NCBI RefSeq assembly: GCF_000314795.2
Contig: NZ_KB373314.1
Span: forward strand, 554,418-618,417
Length of the DNA stretch: 64,000 nt
Reading direction: 5' to 3'
Origin: Streptococcus sp. F0442
Lineage (GTDB): Bacteria > Bacillota > Bacilli > Lactobacillales > Streptococcaceae
Part shown: positions 8,666 through 19,900 of the stretch, one piece after another
How the letters are laid out: each line of letters opens with the position of its first letter
How positions within the stretch are numbered: the stretch's first letter is position 1
Position numbers and translations under genes: made by a program
The notes under the pieces: model-generated
What the model saw: only the letters and a program-made list of their open reading frames with translations
Databases searched by the model: none
Told to the model about the DNA's origin: nothing

Positions 8666-9595
8666 TTAGATCTCCACTTCTTCTAGATCTTTGACCACAT
8701 AGACATTTTCAAAAATGCTGGACGCATCCTTGCGCAATTGGCTGATGTCTTTTGATAAGAAGCGAGCACTGATGTGATTCAAAAGAAGGCGCTTGGCTCC
8801 AGCTTCACGCGCTACTTCTGCCGCCTGCATATTGGTCGAGTGGCCGTGTTTCTTAGCAATCTTCTCATCTCCCTTGCCATAGGTGGACTCATGGACCAAG
8901 ACATCCGCATTGACTGCTAGTCGTACACTAGCATTTGTCTTCCGTGTATCTCCTAGGATCGTGATAATCTTACCAGGTCGAGGGGCTGAAATATAGTCGG
9001 CTGCAATGATTTTGGTGCCATCTTCCAGGGTGACGTCTTGCCCATTTTTGACTTTCCCAAAGAGCGGTCCAAAAGGAACTCCTGCCGCCTTCAACTTCTC
9101 TGCATCCAGTGTTCCTTCAAGGTCCTTCTGCATAATCCGGTAACCTACACAGAAAATGGTGTGGTCCAAAGCTTCCGCATAAACCGTGAATTTATCAGTT
9201 TCTAAAATTTTTCCTAGAGAGTTTTCATCGAATTCATGAAAATGGATGCGATAAGGCAGGCGAGAACCCGATACGCGAAGACTTGTCATGACAAAAGATT
9301 TGATCCCTACTGGTCCATAGATATCCAGATCCGTCTGCTCTTCATTGGCCTGGAAAGCCCGGCTAGAGAGGAAACCTGGCAAACCAAAAATATGGTCTCC
9401 GTGTAGGTGAGTGATAAAGATCTTGCTAACCTTTCGCGGACGAATGGTCGTTTCTAAAATTTGATTCTGTGTCGCCTCGCCACAATCAAAGAGCCAGACT
9501 TCATTGATCTCATCCAGCAATTTGAGTGCTAAGCTCGATACATTCCGGGCTTTTGAGGGTTGCCCAGCTCCCGTTCCTAAAAATTGAATGTCCAT
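8666..9595 (-). CDS. rnz: Ribonuclease Z (tRNA 3' processing endonuclease)
   Basis: Ribonuclease Z cuts the 3' trailer of tRNA precursors. The 309-residue protein is a metallo-beta-lactamase fold with the zinc motif HLHGDH at 63-68. It has the family-specific start [14 protein letters not shown] near residues 5-18 and the late [15 protein letters not shown] and LLNHISARF motifs. The length fits the short bacterial form. It lies 3 bp after the preceding unknown gene, and with miaA and hflX upstream it forms a tRNA/ribosome-related cluster. Confidence 0.95.
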   Translation of the reverse strand: MDIQFLGTGAGQPSKARNVSSLALKLLDEINEVWLFDCGEATQNQILETTIRPRKVSKIFITHLHGDHIFGLPGFLSSRAFQANEEQTDLDIYGPVGIKSFVMTSLRVSGSRLPYRIHFHEFDENSLGKILETDKFTVYAEALDHTIFCVGYRIMQKDLEGTLDAEKLKAAGVPFGPLFGKVKNGQDVTLEDGTKIIAADYISAPRPGKIITILGDTRKTNASVRLAVNADVLVHESTYGKGDEKIAKKHGHSTNMQAAEVAREAGAKRLLLNHISARFLSKDISQLRKDASSIFENVYVVKDLEEVEI

Positions 9596-9598
9596 TGT

Positions 9599-10228
9599 CT
9601 ACTTTCTATCTATATAAATCATGGCCGTCCGGTTCTCTGAACGGAACGAATGGTTGAAAGGATAGGCTTGAGCATGCTCAAGCAGCTCCTCCTGGTTATA
9701 ACCTGACAGTTTCAAGCGTCCATCTTCCAATGTCATCAAATCCGTCAGGGCTGAGAGGGCTTCTGTTTTAGTGACCACTTCTGGGCCGGCCTCTTGCAGA
9801 CAGATCTTGCCATCTTTTTCAAAGACCAAACAATGCGGAAAAATCTCTGCGATTTCGAATAAAATCGAAGGGGTGATTTCCGCCACTGGATGTTCAGCAA
9901 AGACACAGGCTATCTCTCCATTTACATAGGCCAAGCCATAAGACTGACCTGATAAGTTGAGACGGATAAAAGGTTTTTGTTCATTAAAGCTTTTCTGAAC
10001 TGTGAATAAGTCAAATGCTCGGCTCAAGTCCAAGAAATAATCCATGGCCTCCTTGGGACTCTTCTTTTGGTAGAGCTCTGCGAAATAAGCGTTGATCACA
10101 CTTGGGGGAGGCGTAATCACACGGAGACGCAATTCCTCAGGGATCGTGCTTAAAAGATTGGTCAGATAGACCCGATCGAGGCTGGTATAGCCTCCATATT
10201 TTATTGCTAAATCAACGTAATCCGTCAT
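9599..10228 (-). CDS. Conserved streptococcal protein of unknown function between hflX and rnz
   Basis: About 209 residues from the ATG at 10228. I prefer this start ([13 protein letters not shown]) over an in-frame ATG 28 codons upstream: GGAAG lies 7 nt before it, and the longer version would overlap hflX by about 100 bp. The chosen start overlaps hflX by 17 bp. The sequence has LDRVYLTNLLSTIPEE near the start, KEAMDYFLDLSRAFDLF in the middle and a C-terminal YPFNHSFRSENR. No membrane segment or known catalytic motif is seen. It is conserved at this place in streptococci, but I cannot assign a function. Confidence 0.8.
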   Translation of the reverse strand: MTDYVDLAIKYGGYTSLDRVYLTNLLSTIPEELRLRVITPPPSVINAYFAELYQKKSPKEAMDYFLDLSRAFDLFTVQKSFNEQKPFIRLNLSGQSYGLAYVNGEIACVFAEHPVAEITPSILFEIAEIFPHCLVFEKDGKICLQEAGPEVVTKTEALSALTDLMTLEDGRLKLSGYNQEELLEHAQAYPFNHSFRSENRTAMIYIDRK

Positions 10229-11459
10229 AAAATTCTTCCAACTTCCACTTATTTTTCTCTGCGATATAGCCTTGAATGACCTCGACATCTTCTTCAAATT
10301 CGCGCTGGTCAATGATCGCGACCGTCTCTAAGTCATGTGTCCGATAGGATTTTGAAAAGGGAACGCGAATGGTAAAGGGAACAAAGAGTTCTCTCAGTTT
10401 TTCTAGGAACAAAGCCTGCAGATCCTCACGGGCTGTCTCAGAGCGAGCTGAAATCAAGCTAAAAGGTGTCTGGGTTGGGGTAAAGTCCGCTACTTTATCC
10501 GCCTTGTTGTAGAGGGTTAAGCGAGGAATCTCCAGCATATCCAGGTCCTTCATGATAGAGAGAACGGTCTTTTCATGCTCTTCATGATTGGGATCAGAAG
10601 CATCGATGACATGGACCAAGAGATCCACGTTCTTACTTTCTTCCAGGGTCGACTTAAAGCTCGATACCAACTCTGTTGGCAGATCTTGGATAAAGCCAAC
10701 CGTATCGGTCAGGGTCACTTGCAGATTGCCTGTTAGGTGGATGCTCTTGGTTGTGGCGTCCAAGGTCGCAAAAAGTTCATCTGCTTCATATTGGCTCTTA
10801 CTGGTCAGCTGATTCATAATGGTCGACTTTCCTGCATTGGTATAGCCGATCAAACCAATCTTGAAGACAGGTGATTCCAAGCGTTTTTCACGAAGGGTTT
10901 CCCGATTCTTTTCTACTGCCTTGAGCTGGCGCTCGATATCGGTGATTTGATTGCGAACGCTCCGGCGGTTCAACTCCAACTGACTTTCCCCTGGACCACG
11001 AGAACCAATTCCCCCAGCCTGACGGCTGAGCATGATCCCTTGACCGACAAGGCGTGGCAAGAGGTATTTAAGCTGGGCCAAGTGCACCTGCAACTTCCCT
11101 TCATGACTCCTAGCTCGCATGGCAAAGATATCTAGAATCAGCTGCATCCGGTCAATGACCTTAACCCCAAGGATTTCTTCTAAATTGACATTTTGCCGGG
11201 GTGTTAGGCGGTTATTGACTACCACTGTCGTAATCTCATCTGCTTCGACCATCTGAGCAATTTCTTCTAATTTTCCTGAGCCGACAAAGGTCTTGGTGTC
11301 GTATTTCTCCCGCTTTTGTGTATAAGAGCCCCGGACATCACCACCGGCTGTTTTAGCTAGACTGGCCAACTCCTCCATCGACATATCAAAATTATCCATG
11401 CCTTGTAGTTCCACACCGACCAATAGGATGCGTTCTTGTTTCTTTTCTGTTTCAATCAT
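10212..11459 (-). CDS. hflX: Ribosome-associated GTPase HflX
   Basis: HflX is a GTPase that binds the 50S subunit, splits stalled or stressed ribosomes and can act in antibiotic tolerance. The 415-residue protein has the N-terminal HflX domain (about 1-195) with the glycine-rich [14 protein letters not shown] stretch near 145-158. The G domain follows, with G1 GYTNAGKST at 205-213, G3 DTVGF near 252 and G4 NKAD near 318. It overlaps the end of miaA by 8 bp and is followed by the unknown gene with a 17-bp overlap, so translation is coupled. Confidence 0.95.
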   Translation of the reverse strand: MIETEKKQERILLVGVELQGMDNFDMSMEELASLAKTAGGDVRGSYTQKREKYDTKTFVGSGKLEEIAQMVEADEITTVVVNNRLTPRQNVNLEEILGVKVIDRMQLILDIFAMRARSHEGKLQVHLAQLKYLLPRLVGQGIMLSRQAGGIGSRGPGESQLELNRRSVRNQITDIERQLKAVEKNRETLREKRLESPVFKIGLIGYTNAGKSTIMNQLTSKSQYEADELFATLDATTKSIHLTGNLQVTLTDTVGFIQDLPTELVSSFKSTLEESKNVDLLVHVIDASDPNHEEHEKTVLSIMKDLDMLEIPRLTLYNKADKVADFTPTQTPFSLISARSETAREDLQALFLEKLRELFVPFTIRVPFSKSYRTHDLETVAIIDQREFEEDVEVIQGYIAEKNKWKLEEFYDGLR

Positions 11460-12339
11460 GCTCTAAAAACTCCTTTACATCTGCAAGAACCTGCTCCTTG
11501 AAGTGGGGGGCAGAAATGGCGTAAAAGGTTACTTCCATCCGATTTCGAAACCAGGTCAGTTGCCGTTTAGCAAAACGCCGGGTGTTGCGCTTGAGGGTCT
11601 CACTGGCTTCTTCAAGGCTTTGCTCCCCCTTAAAGTAAGGAAAGAGTTCCTTGTAGCCAATCCCTTTACTGGCTTGCACATCTGGATAATGGTCATAGAG
11701 CCAACGGGCTTCCTCTAATAAGCCCTCCTCTAGCATGCGATCTACTCGACGATTGATGCGATCATAGATCAAGGACCGATCATCATCTAGGCAGATCAGA
11801 TAAGGTTCATAATCGGTCTCTTCGTTTGCTAGGTCTTTCCCCAAATGCGCAATTTCAAGAGCCCGCATGGCCCGACGACGATTGATCTGAGGAATCACAA
11901 GTCCTTGCTCCGCCACTCTTTGGTACAAGTCTTCGTCTGAAAGCAAGTCTAATTGAGCCCGATAGGCCAGAATCTCTTCATGGGGAACTTCACCACCAAG
12001 ATGATAGCCTTCAAGAAGACTTTGGATGTAGAGGCCCGTCCCACCTGCAATGATGGGCAACTTCCCTCGAGCTGTGATATCCTCGATGGCCTGCTTGGCT
12101 TCCTCTACAAAATCAAAGGCCGAGTAAGACTCGGTCACCTCCCGCACATCGATTAAATGATGGGGAGCCGCAGCTTGCTCCTCTGGCGTCGCCTTGGCAG
12201 TTCCAATATCCAGCTTGCGATAGACTTGCTGGCTATCGCCACTGATGATCTCACCATTGAAGGCTTGAGCCAAATCGATCGCAAGAGCTGTCTTTCCAAC
12301 CGCGGTCGGTCCCACAATCACAATTATCTTGGTTTTCAT
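11452..12339 (-). CDS. miaA: tRNA dimethylallyltransferase MiaA
   Basis: MiaA adds the dimethylallyl group to adenine 37 of tRNAs that read UNN codons. The ATG at 12339 gives 295 residues. It has AAGGA 6 nt before it, whereas an in-frame TTG five codons upstream has no such box. The P-loop GPTAVGKT is at residues 10-17, with the DSQQVYR and GGTGLY motifs following. C-terminal [17 protein letters not shown] is family-typical. It is the first gene of a leftward cluster (hflX, unknown, rnz, SDR, methyltransferase, acetyltransferase). An extended -10 (TGTTATAAT, minus strand) lies at about 12380-12388. Confidence 0.95.
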   Translation of the reverse strand: MKTKIIVIVGPTAVGKTALAIDLAQAFNGEIISGDSQQVYRKLDIGTAKATPEEQAAAPHHLIDVREVTESYSAFDFVEEAKQAIEDITARGKLPIIAGGTGLYIQSLLEGYHLGGEVPHEEILAYRAQLDLLSDEDLYQRVAEQGLVIPQINRRRAMRALEIAHLGKDLANEETDYEPYLICLDDDRSLIYDRINRRVDRMLEEGLLEEARWLYDHYPDVQASKGIGYKELFPYFKGEQSLEEASETLKRNTRRFAKRQLTWFRNRMEVTFYAISAPHFKEQVLADVKEFLEHD

Positions 12340-12379
12340 CGTTTTTCCTTGCAAAATTCACGTTTTTTCGTTACCATAT

Positions 12380-12388
12380 ATTATAACA
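12380..12388 (-). promoter_or_regulatory. Extended -10 promoter of the miaA operon
   Basis: Minus-strand TGTTATAAT lies about 40 nt before the miaA ATG. The divergent DUF3042 gene starts at 12423 and must use overlapping promoter DNA, where TATATT/TATAAC-like boxes read on the plus strand. Confidence 0.5.
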
Positions 12389-12422
12389 TAAATATTTAAA
12401 GTTCAGAAAAGGAGAAATTCTC

Positions 12423-12593
12423 ATGGCTAAAGGATTTGGTAAAGGTTTTGTTACTGGTGTTGCTGGTACAGTTGCTGCTGTCGCAGGTGCAGTTTACACA
12501 TTCAAGAAAAAAGTAATCGAGCCAGAAGAACAAAAAGCAGCTTTCATCGAAGAAAACCGCAAAAAAGCAGCACGTCGTCGTGTCTCACACTAA
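12423..12593 (+). CDS. DUF3042 family small protein
   Basis: A 56-residue protein starting MAKGFGKGFVTGVAG and ending AARRRVSH. AAGGAG lies just upstream of the ATG. A glycine/alanine-rich hydrophobic stretch (about 5-27) suggests one membrane helix, followed by a very basic and acidic tail (FKKKVIEPEEQKAAF). It matches the DUF3042 family of lactic acid bacteria from memory; its role is unknown. It is divergent from miaA and followed directly by a strong terminator. Confidence 0.85.
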   Translation: MAKGFGKGFVTGVAGTVAAVAGAVYTFKKKVIEPEEQKAAFIEENRKKAARRRVSH

Positions 12594-12601
12594 TCCAACA
12601 A

Positions 12602-12629
12602 AAAGCCCCGGGAAACCGGAGCTTTTTTT
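12602..12629 (+). terminator. Terminator of the DUF3042 gene
   Basis: Stem AAAGCCCCGG with CCGGAGCTTT around a GAAA loop, then seven or more T. Nearly the same hairpin occurs inverted at 12909-12944 on the far side of the structured element. Confidence 0.85.
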
Positions 12630-12751
12630 GCTGAAGAAAAAAGTCCATTTTGGAAAATTTTCTTTTACTGGTAGGTTTTGTCAAGATAAGCTAACACAAG
12701 TAATGCTAAAAGAATTAGAATGATATATGTTATGTTTATTCAAACATTACT

Positions 12752-12889
12752 GAAACTTTCCGCCGTGAGAAAAGTGCTAGAAACACGATAGTTTCTAGCA
12801 CTCGGGAGTTTTGAAACTTTAGGTTCAAAACTAAGTCATGGAACTTCTTCGAAGTTCGCTGACGTCCGTACTCACCTAAGGAAAGTTTC
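12752..12889 (+). repeat. Structured repeat element / candidate RNA, copy A
   Basis: A 138-bp element in the 357-bp gap between two convergent genes; the rest of that gap (12630-12751) is AT-rich with nothing I can name. Terminal stem GAAACTTTCC (12752-12761) pairs with GGAAAGTTTC (12880-12889). GTGAG (12765-12769) pairs with CTCAC (12871-12875). A 12-bp hairpin spans 12773-12802 and a 9-bp hairpin 12807-12832. A composite hairpin uses GTCA/TGAC and GAACTTC/GAAGTTC (12835-12863). The loop of the second hairpin holds TTAGG (12819-12823), complementary to CCTAA (12875-12879). Copy B at 20964-21101 aligns without gaps. Its strand and function are unknown; the plus strand is shown by convention. 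Confidence 0.75.
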
Positions 12890-12908
12890 TATGATGACGT
12901 TTGTCCTC

Positions 12909-12944
12909 AATCTAAAAGCTCCGGTTTCCCGGAGCTTTTAGATT
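12909..12944 (-). terminator. Long bidirectional hairpin; terminator of the rexBA-DUF4298 operon
   Basis: AATCTAAAAGCTCCGG (12909-12924) pairs with CCGGAGCTTTTAGATT (12929-12944) over 16 bp. It sits 7 bp after the DUF4298 stop. Read on the minus strand, its core and GAAA loop match the DUF3042 terminator at 12602-12629 almost exactly. Confidence 0.75.
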
Positions 12945-12950
12945 GAAATT

Positions 12951-13268
12951 TCACCGTTCTTTGATCATTTTCGTTGCGATCTCCAAGAGTTCCACTCCCA
13001 TCTGAAAATGCTCGTCTAACAAATCATAGACGGCATCTTCAGACAAGACACCACAAGGAAGATCGGCTGGAAAATCAGCTTGATTGGACAGTTCCAAGTC
13101 ATCAAAATAGGCCTGACTACTATAATAATCGCGCAGTTGGATATAGCTCTCTTGATGCTCTTTTAGTCGATCCACTGCTTTTTTTGTTTCTTCCAAAGTC
13201 TTGGCATAGTCGTTCAAATAACCTTCCATCCTTTGGATGCGTTCAATTTTTTCCTTTGCAATTGTCAT
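12951..13268 (-). CDS. DUF4298 domain protein
   Basis: A 105-residue, mostly helical protein (MTIAKEKIERIQRMEGYLNDY at the start), rich in charged heptad-like residues. It has a LPCGVLSEDAVYDLLDEHF segment near 70-88. It resembles the small DUF4298 proteins of Firmicutes, for which no function is known to me. GGAGTAACAC precedes the ATG and overlaps the end of rexA (3 bp gap), so it is the third gene of the rexB-rexA operon. No transmembrane segment is visible. Confidence 0.8.
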   Translation of the reverse strand: MTIAKEKIERIQRMEGYLNDYAKTLEETKKAVDRLKEHQESYIQLRDYYSSQAYFDDLELSNQADFPADLPCGVLSEDAVYDLLDEHFQMGVELLEIATKMIKER

Positions 13269-13271
13269 GTG

Positions 13272-16200
13272 TTACTCCACTTTCACCACTTCTAGATGAG
13301 GGCCACCTAAAAGTACCAGATATTTTTCAACGTGCTCTTGGCCATAGGAACGGCGAAGAGCTTCTGCATAAAGATCGAGCTGATCTCGGTATCGTTCGAC
13401 CAATTGGCTAGGGTCCTTGTAGTGATCTGTCTTGTAGTCAAAGAGCAAGATCCGATCTTCTAGCACCATATACCCATCCAAGATCCCCCGCACGACAAAG
13501 TCCTCTCCACTAGCTGGATCTTTCTTCAGCATGGCAAAGGGGGCTTCACGATAAACACGAGGGGCTTCTCTTTGAAGTAAGGTTCCCAAAGGCGTCTCAT
13601 AGAAAGCGAGAATAGCCTCTAGCTTGATGCGCGCTTTGACCGCTGGCTCTGCTTGGACTTGCTCCAAGGCTTGACGCAGTGTATCAAGAGTGATTGCTTC
13701 TTCAAGAGGCACGCGCTGCATGAGTTCATGGACAGCACTACCAACTTGGGCTCCTGTCACCGCTTTTTCTTGACCAAAAGTTGGGAGCTCAAAGTCAGGT
13801 GTCACGGTCTTCGCATCCATGATCTGGACGCCATTGGCATCCATGACCGGCTCGTAGAATTTCTTGATCTGGCTAGGGGTACGGACACTAGGTAAATGAA
13901 TGGCCGGAGCATAAAGCTGATTGAGCCGATCAACATTTTCCAAGATATCCAAAGCCCGACGAATATCCTCTGACTGGCGGACATCCTTGAGCTGATCCAG
14001 GCGGGAATCCTTCTCCTTCTCTAGTGGCTCCAGCTGGTTCGGTGTCAGGTCTTCATCTGTCACAAAACGCGTGTCATAGGCCAGAGTATTCTTGGCAAAC
14101 ACATCTTGAATGGCAAAGAGCCAGTCCTGATAAGAGGTCCATTCTTTTCGTTTTTCCGGATCCAGCTTGCCATTGCGACTGGTCCCCCAATCGGTATCTC
14201 GCAGTTTGTCCTCACGGCCTTTTCCGACCAGATAGAGCTTGAGCTCGGCCCGTGTCATAGCAACATATAGAAGACGCATCTGCTCTGAAATCGTGGCTAA
14301 TTTTGTTTCTTCCACATTGCCTTGGTAGCAAGGTGTTTCGATCTGCAGACGAATGGACTCTGGAGCAGCTGGATTTTCGGTCTTAACTGGCAGGTTGGCA
14401 ATGTATTTAAAACCAATCCCTTTTTGGCGACTGAGGATAATCGGTCCCGATTGATCCTTGCGGTTGAAAGCCTTGTCCATATTGAGAATAAAGACATACT
14501 TGAATTCCAGCCCCTTACTCTTATGGACGGTCATGAGCTGGACGGCATCTTTGGGTGCTGCCAGAGGAACGCTGGCCAAATCGTGTTCATTTTCAATGAT
14601 CTTATCGATCATAGCAATGAAGCGCGACAAGCCCTTAAAGCTGGCCTTCTCATAATCATTGGCCCGAAGCGTCAAGGCATAGAGGTTGGCCTGGCGCTGG
14701 GCGCCATTTGGAAGGGCGCCAACATAGTCGTAGTAATAGCGATCCTCATAGATTTTCCACAGCAAATCATAAAGCGAATGGGTCTTGGAAGCAGCGCGCC
14801 AAGTAGATAAAACCTGGAGGAAGTTCTCGATTTTAGCTAGGAGCTTGGCATCGATCAGATTTGCATGCTCTGCAGTTTTTTCAAAGGCTAACTGGACCTT
14901 GTGGTAGAAGGCCACTTGCTTTTTCTCTGGAAGCGTCTGCAAGGAAATCCGTGCCAGCTCATCTTCATCAAAGTCAAACATAGGGGATTTCATAAGGGCC
15001 ACTAAGGGGTAATCATGCAAGGGATTATTAATGGTCCGCAAGGTATCCAGCATGACCATCACTTCTAGTGACTCAAGATAATGCGCCTGTCCGCTATCTG
15101 CCACAATCGGAATCTGGTACTGGTCAAAGGATTCCAGAATCGCGTCATTTCGCGTTCGAGTCGCGGTCAAGAGAGTGATCTCTTTAAAAGGCACTTTTTC
15201 CACCCGATGGAGGCGTAAAATTTCTTTGATGACAAGGAGAATTTCTCCCTTGGAAACCGTCTCGAGTCCAGAAGCAACTTCCTCGTCTTCGGCCTTTTCT
15301 TCCTGGTCTTGGCTACCATCATAGAGCAAAAATTCAGCCCGATGTTGTGGCAAGGCCATCCGCTGCTTGTCGCTTCCTGCAACTAGATAGTGGGTTTGAT
15401 TGTAGTCAATCTCTACTACCTCTTCGTCCATCAAATGGCGAAAGACATCATTGGTCGCATCCAACACTTCCACATGACTCCGGAAATTTTCCTTGAGGAG
15501 AATCAACCGCCCTTTTGCCCCTTCTTCTTGGTAGGCCTTAAATTTATCATTGAAAATCTGTGGATCTGCCTGACGGAAGCGGTAAATGGATTGCTTGATA
15601 TCCCCCACCATGAAGCGATTGTGGCCATTTGACAACAAGTCCAACATCCGCTCTTGGGTATGGTTGGTATCCTGGTACTCATCAACCATGACCTCATGAT
15701 AGCGCTCCTGAAAGGCTTGTCTTACCTCTGGGAATTGCTCTAAAATTTGAATGGCAAAATGACTGATGTCTCCAAATTCATAGGCTTTCTCTTGAATTTT
15801 TCGCTCCAGATAAGCACGAGCAAAGTCTCTGATAAAGTCCCGCAGCAAGGAGAGCATGGGGCCTTCTTCTTGGTGGAAGGTTTGTTGAAATTCCAGCTGA
15901 TAGAGCTGATTTTCCAAGTCTCTGAGGCGGTTGATATGAAGATTTTTGTCTTGGTTATAAGCCGTAACTAGGTCTTTCAGCTCTTCCTTTCGGGCTCTAT
16001 TGGTCAAGGCTCCCCCATTTGAAGCTCGACTAATCGCCACGACTGCCTTTAGGACAGAGGTCAGTTGCGCTTTATTAGGGCGCTCTGTGAGGCTTCCAAT
16101 CTGATCCAGCACCTCTTGCACGGCTTCCAAATATTTGGCCTTGCCAAATGCTTGGCCTTCATTAGACAAATGAAAGGCAAAAAAGCTCTCTGCCTCATAA

Positions 16201-16937
16201 AGGGCCTGCTGGATGCTCTCCATTAGGGTAGTTTCCACCTGTTCAAAATCGGTCTCTTCATAGCCTTTTAAGAAATGCTCCTCCAACCATTTCTCCGGAT
16301 CACTGGTGGACTGAAGAAAGTCATAGATCTGGTAGACCTTCTCTTTAAACAAGGTCAAATTTTTGCGCTGTCCCGTGAAATTCTTGACCATCTGGACAAA
16401 GGCTTCTTGGTTTTCTCCTTGGTAATAGCGGTCAAAAACAGCTTGAAAGACTTCATTTTGCAAGAGACGCTGCTCACTGGCATTTTGTAAAATGCGAAAC
16501 TGGGGCGCCAACCCAAGCAAATAGCCATAGCGCGTTAGGACCTTTTGGGTAAAGGAGTCCATGGTTCCGATATCGCTCGTTGCGACATCTGCGATTTGAC
16601 TGGCCAGGTGTTGCTTGAGTTCTGGGTCATCGCTCGCTTGCAGGGCTTTCCCAAGCTCACTTTCCAAACGTTCCTTGAGCTCTCCTGCTGCCTTGACCGT
16701 AAAGGTAGAGATAAAGAGCTCCTTAATCGAAATGCCTCGCTGGATCTGATCCAAAATCCTTTGCACCATGACAAAGGTCTTCCCCGAACCAGCCGAGGCC
16801 GACACCAAGATATTGGTCCCCGAACTATAGATGGCATCGATCTGTTCTGGTGTTCGTTTTTGCTCCTTAGTAGAGGCTGCCTCTTGGGCCTGAAGGGCCT
16901 TGATTTCTTCTCTTGTCAAAAATGCTTGTTTGATCAT
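13272..16937 (-). CDS. rexA: ATP-dependent helicase/nuclease subunit A (RexA/AddA)
   Basis: RexA is the helicase and one nuclease of the RexAB double-strand-break processing enzyme. The start at 16937 gives 1221 residues: its ATG overlaps the rexB stop as ATGA and has GGAGG upstream, while the in-frame ATG 11 codons earlier lies inside rexB. Walker [10 protein letters not shown] is near 46-54, VDEYQDTN is the Walker B/helicase motif [12 protein letters not shown] is motif VI, and FDYKTD near 1166 is the RecB-type nuclease motif. It is co-transcribed with rexB and DUF4298. Confidence 0.95.
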   Translation of the reverse strand: MIKQAFLTREEIKALQAQEAASTKEQKRTPEQIDAIYSSGTNILVSASAGSGKTFVMVQRILDQIQRGISIKELFISTFTVKAAGELKERLESELGKALQASDDPELKQHLASQIADVATSDIGTMDSFTQKVLTRYGYLLGLAPQFRILQNASEQRLLQNEVFQAVFDRYYQGENQEAFVQMVKNFTGQRKNLTLFKEKVYQIYDFLQSTSDPEKWLEEHFLKGYEETDFEQVETTLMESIQQALYEAESFFAFHLSNEGQAFGKAKYLEAVQEVLDQIGSLTERPNKAQLTSVLKAVVAISRASNGGALTNRARKEELKDLVTAYNQDKNLHINRLRDLENQLYQLEFQQTFHQEEGPMLSLLRDFIRDFARAYLERKIQEKAYEFGDISHFAIQILEQFPEVRQAFQERYHEVMVDEYQDTNHTQERMLDLLSNGHNRFMVGDIKQSIYRFRQADPQIFNDKFKAYQEEGAKGRLILLKENFRSHVEVLDATNDVFRHLMDEEVVEIDYNQTHYLVAGSDKQRMALPQHRAEFLLYDGSQDQEEKAEDEEVASGLETVSKGEILLVIKEILRLHRVEKVPFKEITLLTATRTRNDAILESFDQYQIPIVADSGQAHYLESLEVMVMLDTLRTINNPLHDYPLVALMKSPMFDFDEDELARISLQTLPEKKQVAFYHKVQLAFEKTAEHANLIDAKLLAKIENFLQVLSTWRAASKTHSLYDLLWKIYEDRYYYDYVGALPNGAQRQANLYALTLRANDYEKASFKGLSRFIAMIDKIIENEHDLASVPLAAPKDAVQLMTVHKSKGLEFKYVFILNMDKAFNRKDQSGPIILSRQKGIGFKYIANLPVKTENPAAPESIRLQIETPCYQGNVEETKLATISEQMRLLYVAMTRAELKLYLVGKGREDKLRDTDWGTSRNGKLDPEKRKEWTSYQDWLFAIQDVFAKNTLAYDTRFVTDEDLTPNQLEPLEKEKDSRLDQLKDVRQSEDIRRALDILENVDRLNQLYAPAIHLPSVRTPSQIKKFYEPVMDANGVQIMDAKTVTPDFELPTFGQEKAVTGAQVGSAVHELMQRVPLEEAITLDTLRQALEQVQAEPAVKARIKLEAILAFYETPLGTLLQREAPRVYREAPFAMLKKDPASGEDFVVRGILDGYMVLEDRILLFDYKTDHYKDPSQLVERYRDQLDLYAEALRRSYGQEHVEKYLVLLGGPHLEVVKVE

Positions 16938-19900
16938 TTGTTCAAGACCTCCTTCATCTTCTCGATCCAAGCGGCTTTCACCTTTTCACCGCGTATTCCT
17001 TTTTGGTCTAGTTTGGTCAAGAACCGTGCCTGACCGAGGTGACGATCGGCTTCAAAGCCTGTGATGGATTTAAACTGCTCCACATATGGTGCGATATTGC
17101 GCCCATTTTCACTATAGGGATTGATGGCAAATTGCCCTTTGAGAATCCCTTCTGCTGCTGTTTTATAGAGATAAGCGTTGTACAAGAGGAGCAGGTCCAG
17201 CTCTTCCTTACTCAGCATCATGGCCTTGTTCTTATCATAGGCCTCGCCCAGATAAGGCGCCTGATCTGCCATAAAGAGCCCCTTGTACTGTTGACTTTTC
17301 ATAGTTTGGTTGATGGCGTCCTCTACTGTCTTGGTCTTTTTCAGATCCACTAGGGGATCTCCCATTTCTAAATACATGGCTCCGAAAATCCCTTGTTCCT
17401 CTTGGTATTCCTTCAGATCCTGAATGGCAGAGAGATAGGTTGGCAATTGAGAATTCAGACCATTAAAGAACTTGTCATAGTGGAATTGCGTCAAGCTCGA
17501 CTTGTAATCCACAACGCCAAGAGCTCCTTGTTCTCGTAATTGGTCAATTCGGTCCACCTTTCCTCGTAGCTGTAAGAGCCTGCCATCAGATAAAGGATAA
17601 GAGGTGTGAGCACTCCCTCCAAAGAGGGTCTCCTCACCAATGGTCTCGATGCCATTTTGCTGGGCGAGGACCCGTCCGGTTGTTTTAGCGGTATCAAGAA
17701 GCAAGTTGCGAATAAACTCGGTCTCTCCATTTTCTCCATACAATTGCTGGAACTCTGCTTCTTGGCTGGTTTCTCGAATCGCCTCGCTTAAGCGCTGATC
17801 AAAAGCTTGATCGGAGCTGTCTTTTAAGACTTTTTCAAAGATTCGGTGCAAGAAATTCCCATGACTGCGAGCGTCTGGCCGGATCGTCTTATCTTCTTGT
17901 AAGCCCAAGACATAGCGCAGATAAAAGGCATACTGGTGCTTGTAGTATTCATTCAAGGCAGAAGCAGATAAGGTCAAGGCTTTGCCTTCTGGATAGAGCG
18001 CTTGAAGGGTATCCGACTGAAGCTGGCGACTCTTTAATTCCGTTGAAATCTGAGGAATCTGAATGCCTTCTGCTTGCAATTTCTTGCGCAAGACCCGCAC
18101 CGCCACACCCCAAAAGCTGGCTTCTTCAGCAGACAGCTCACTAGTGATCTCTTCTTGATGGAGTTCGATCACGCGCGCTAAGAGGGCTCGGTAGGTCCCG
18201 ATGTCATCACTCGAAGCTTGGGCTTGTTTGCTTGTCCACTCGATGGCAATAGGCTCCTTGGCCAATTCTAGAAGGTAAGGAGAGACACTATCTTCCGTTT
18301 CATTCACCAAGCTAGGGGCCGATAGGACCAACTGCTTGGTCGCTGCATTGAGTAACGAAACCGCCACAAAGCGATTCTTCTTGAGATTTTCGCTGGTCAC
18401 CACCTGGAGCTCTGTTCCTTCTTGGGTGGCCTCATTAAGCTGCTGGCGCTCGTCTTCACTGAGAAGCGAGGTATTCTGCGCGATCTTGGGAAAACGTTCC
18501 TGGGTCAGCCCGATCGCGTAGACATAAGGTGCTGTCAAGGGTTCAATCAAGTCATAGGACTGAACCATCACCACATCGACAGTAGCAGGAACTGTCCGGT
18601 ATTGAGACAATTGCATCCCCGATAAGAGGAGGGCCAAAAAGTCATCCACTGTCAGCTCTTGGTCCTCAAAAACCAGATTCAATTCTTCTGAGACGTGGAG
18701 GAAGGCCTTCCAGACCTGGTCATAGCGCTCCTGCTCTTCCAAAGCTAGATCCTTGATCAAAGCTTGTAAATTCTGAGAAAGCTGAGCCTCTTGCAGAAAC
18801 TCTGTAAAGGCCATTAAGAGATGGGTCACCTTTTGTTTGCGCTGTGAAAAGAAAGGAGCTAAAGGTTCTGCGACGCGTTCCCGGAGAGTATTGAGCCCTT
18901 CCAAATTAAACTTACCCTGACGATTGCTGGTAAAAGGCTTGTGAAATTTTGCAGCCCCCTTTACTTCCGCAAAGCGAAGGTACTGCTCAAAAGAATCGAC
19001 TTCTTCTTGGGTCAAGTCACTATACAGACTCGTTTTCAACAGATTGATGACGTCTTCGGTCTGGTAATTGAACTGCTTGATCCGCCACAAGGATTCAATG
19101 ACCTGAATCAAGGGATGATGGACCATGGCTTCACTTCGTCCCAAGTAAAAGGGAATCTGATACTGATCAAAAATGGTCTTGAGCTGCAGTTGATAAGCTT
19201 CTACATCGCCTAACAAGACCCGAATATCCCGATACCGGGCCCCATCATGAAGACGCTGACGGATGGATTTAGCGACAAATTCCAACTCTTCTTTTTGCGT
19301 ATTGGTTTGCCAGAGTTGGACAGCGGTTCGATCTTGGTTCTCCAGCACATCTTCCATTTGTGAAAAATCGTAGCGCGCTTCCAACATGCGGGTCATGCGA
19401 CTAAAAGAATCTTCGATTGCTTGCCCACAATATTGAGGTTGAACCTGAAAAGTCTTAGCTAGCTGGAGCAGAAAATCAACACTGGCCTGGTAAAGATTGC
19501 CCTCTCTAAAGCTTGCTCGATAGGCTTTTTCACTGGCATAGACCCCGATGACAATCTCCACTCCTTTTCGGTGAAGGAGACCAATCAAGGCCTCTTCTTC
19601 TGCAGAAAAACGCGTGAAGCCATCGACGACGATCGCCACATCCTTTAATTGCTCCTCTAAGTGCCCTGCTTCGACCTGATTGAGGAAAAAGGCCATCTTG
19701 GACTGGGATTCATACTGATGCTGGACCAGCATCTCAGAGACCGCTTCAAAAATCGCCAAGAGGTCCTCTCTTTTTTCAGCTTCCTCGAGCAACTCCAAAT
19801 CTGTAAAATCCATCTGGGCCGTCTGCAATTCATGATAGAGCTGAACCAGTTGCTGGATAAACTGAGAATCCTTACGCAAGGCCCCATAAACTTTAAGGTC

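Noticed and set aside
12752-12889. Calling the structured element a pneumococcal BOX repeat or RUP
   Set aside because: Layout is similar (terminal inverted ends, inner hairpins), but the boxA, boxB and boxC sequences and the RUP ends as I know them are not present.
14322-14810. A 162-codon open frame antisense to rexA
   Set aside because: Long open antisense frames are common in this biased sequence; rexA motifs cover the region in the other strand.
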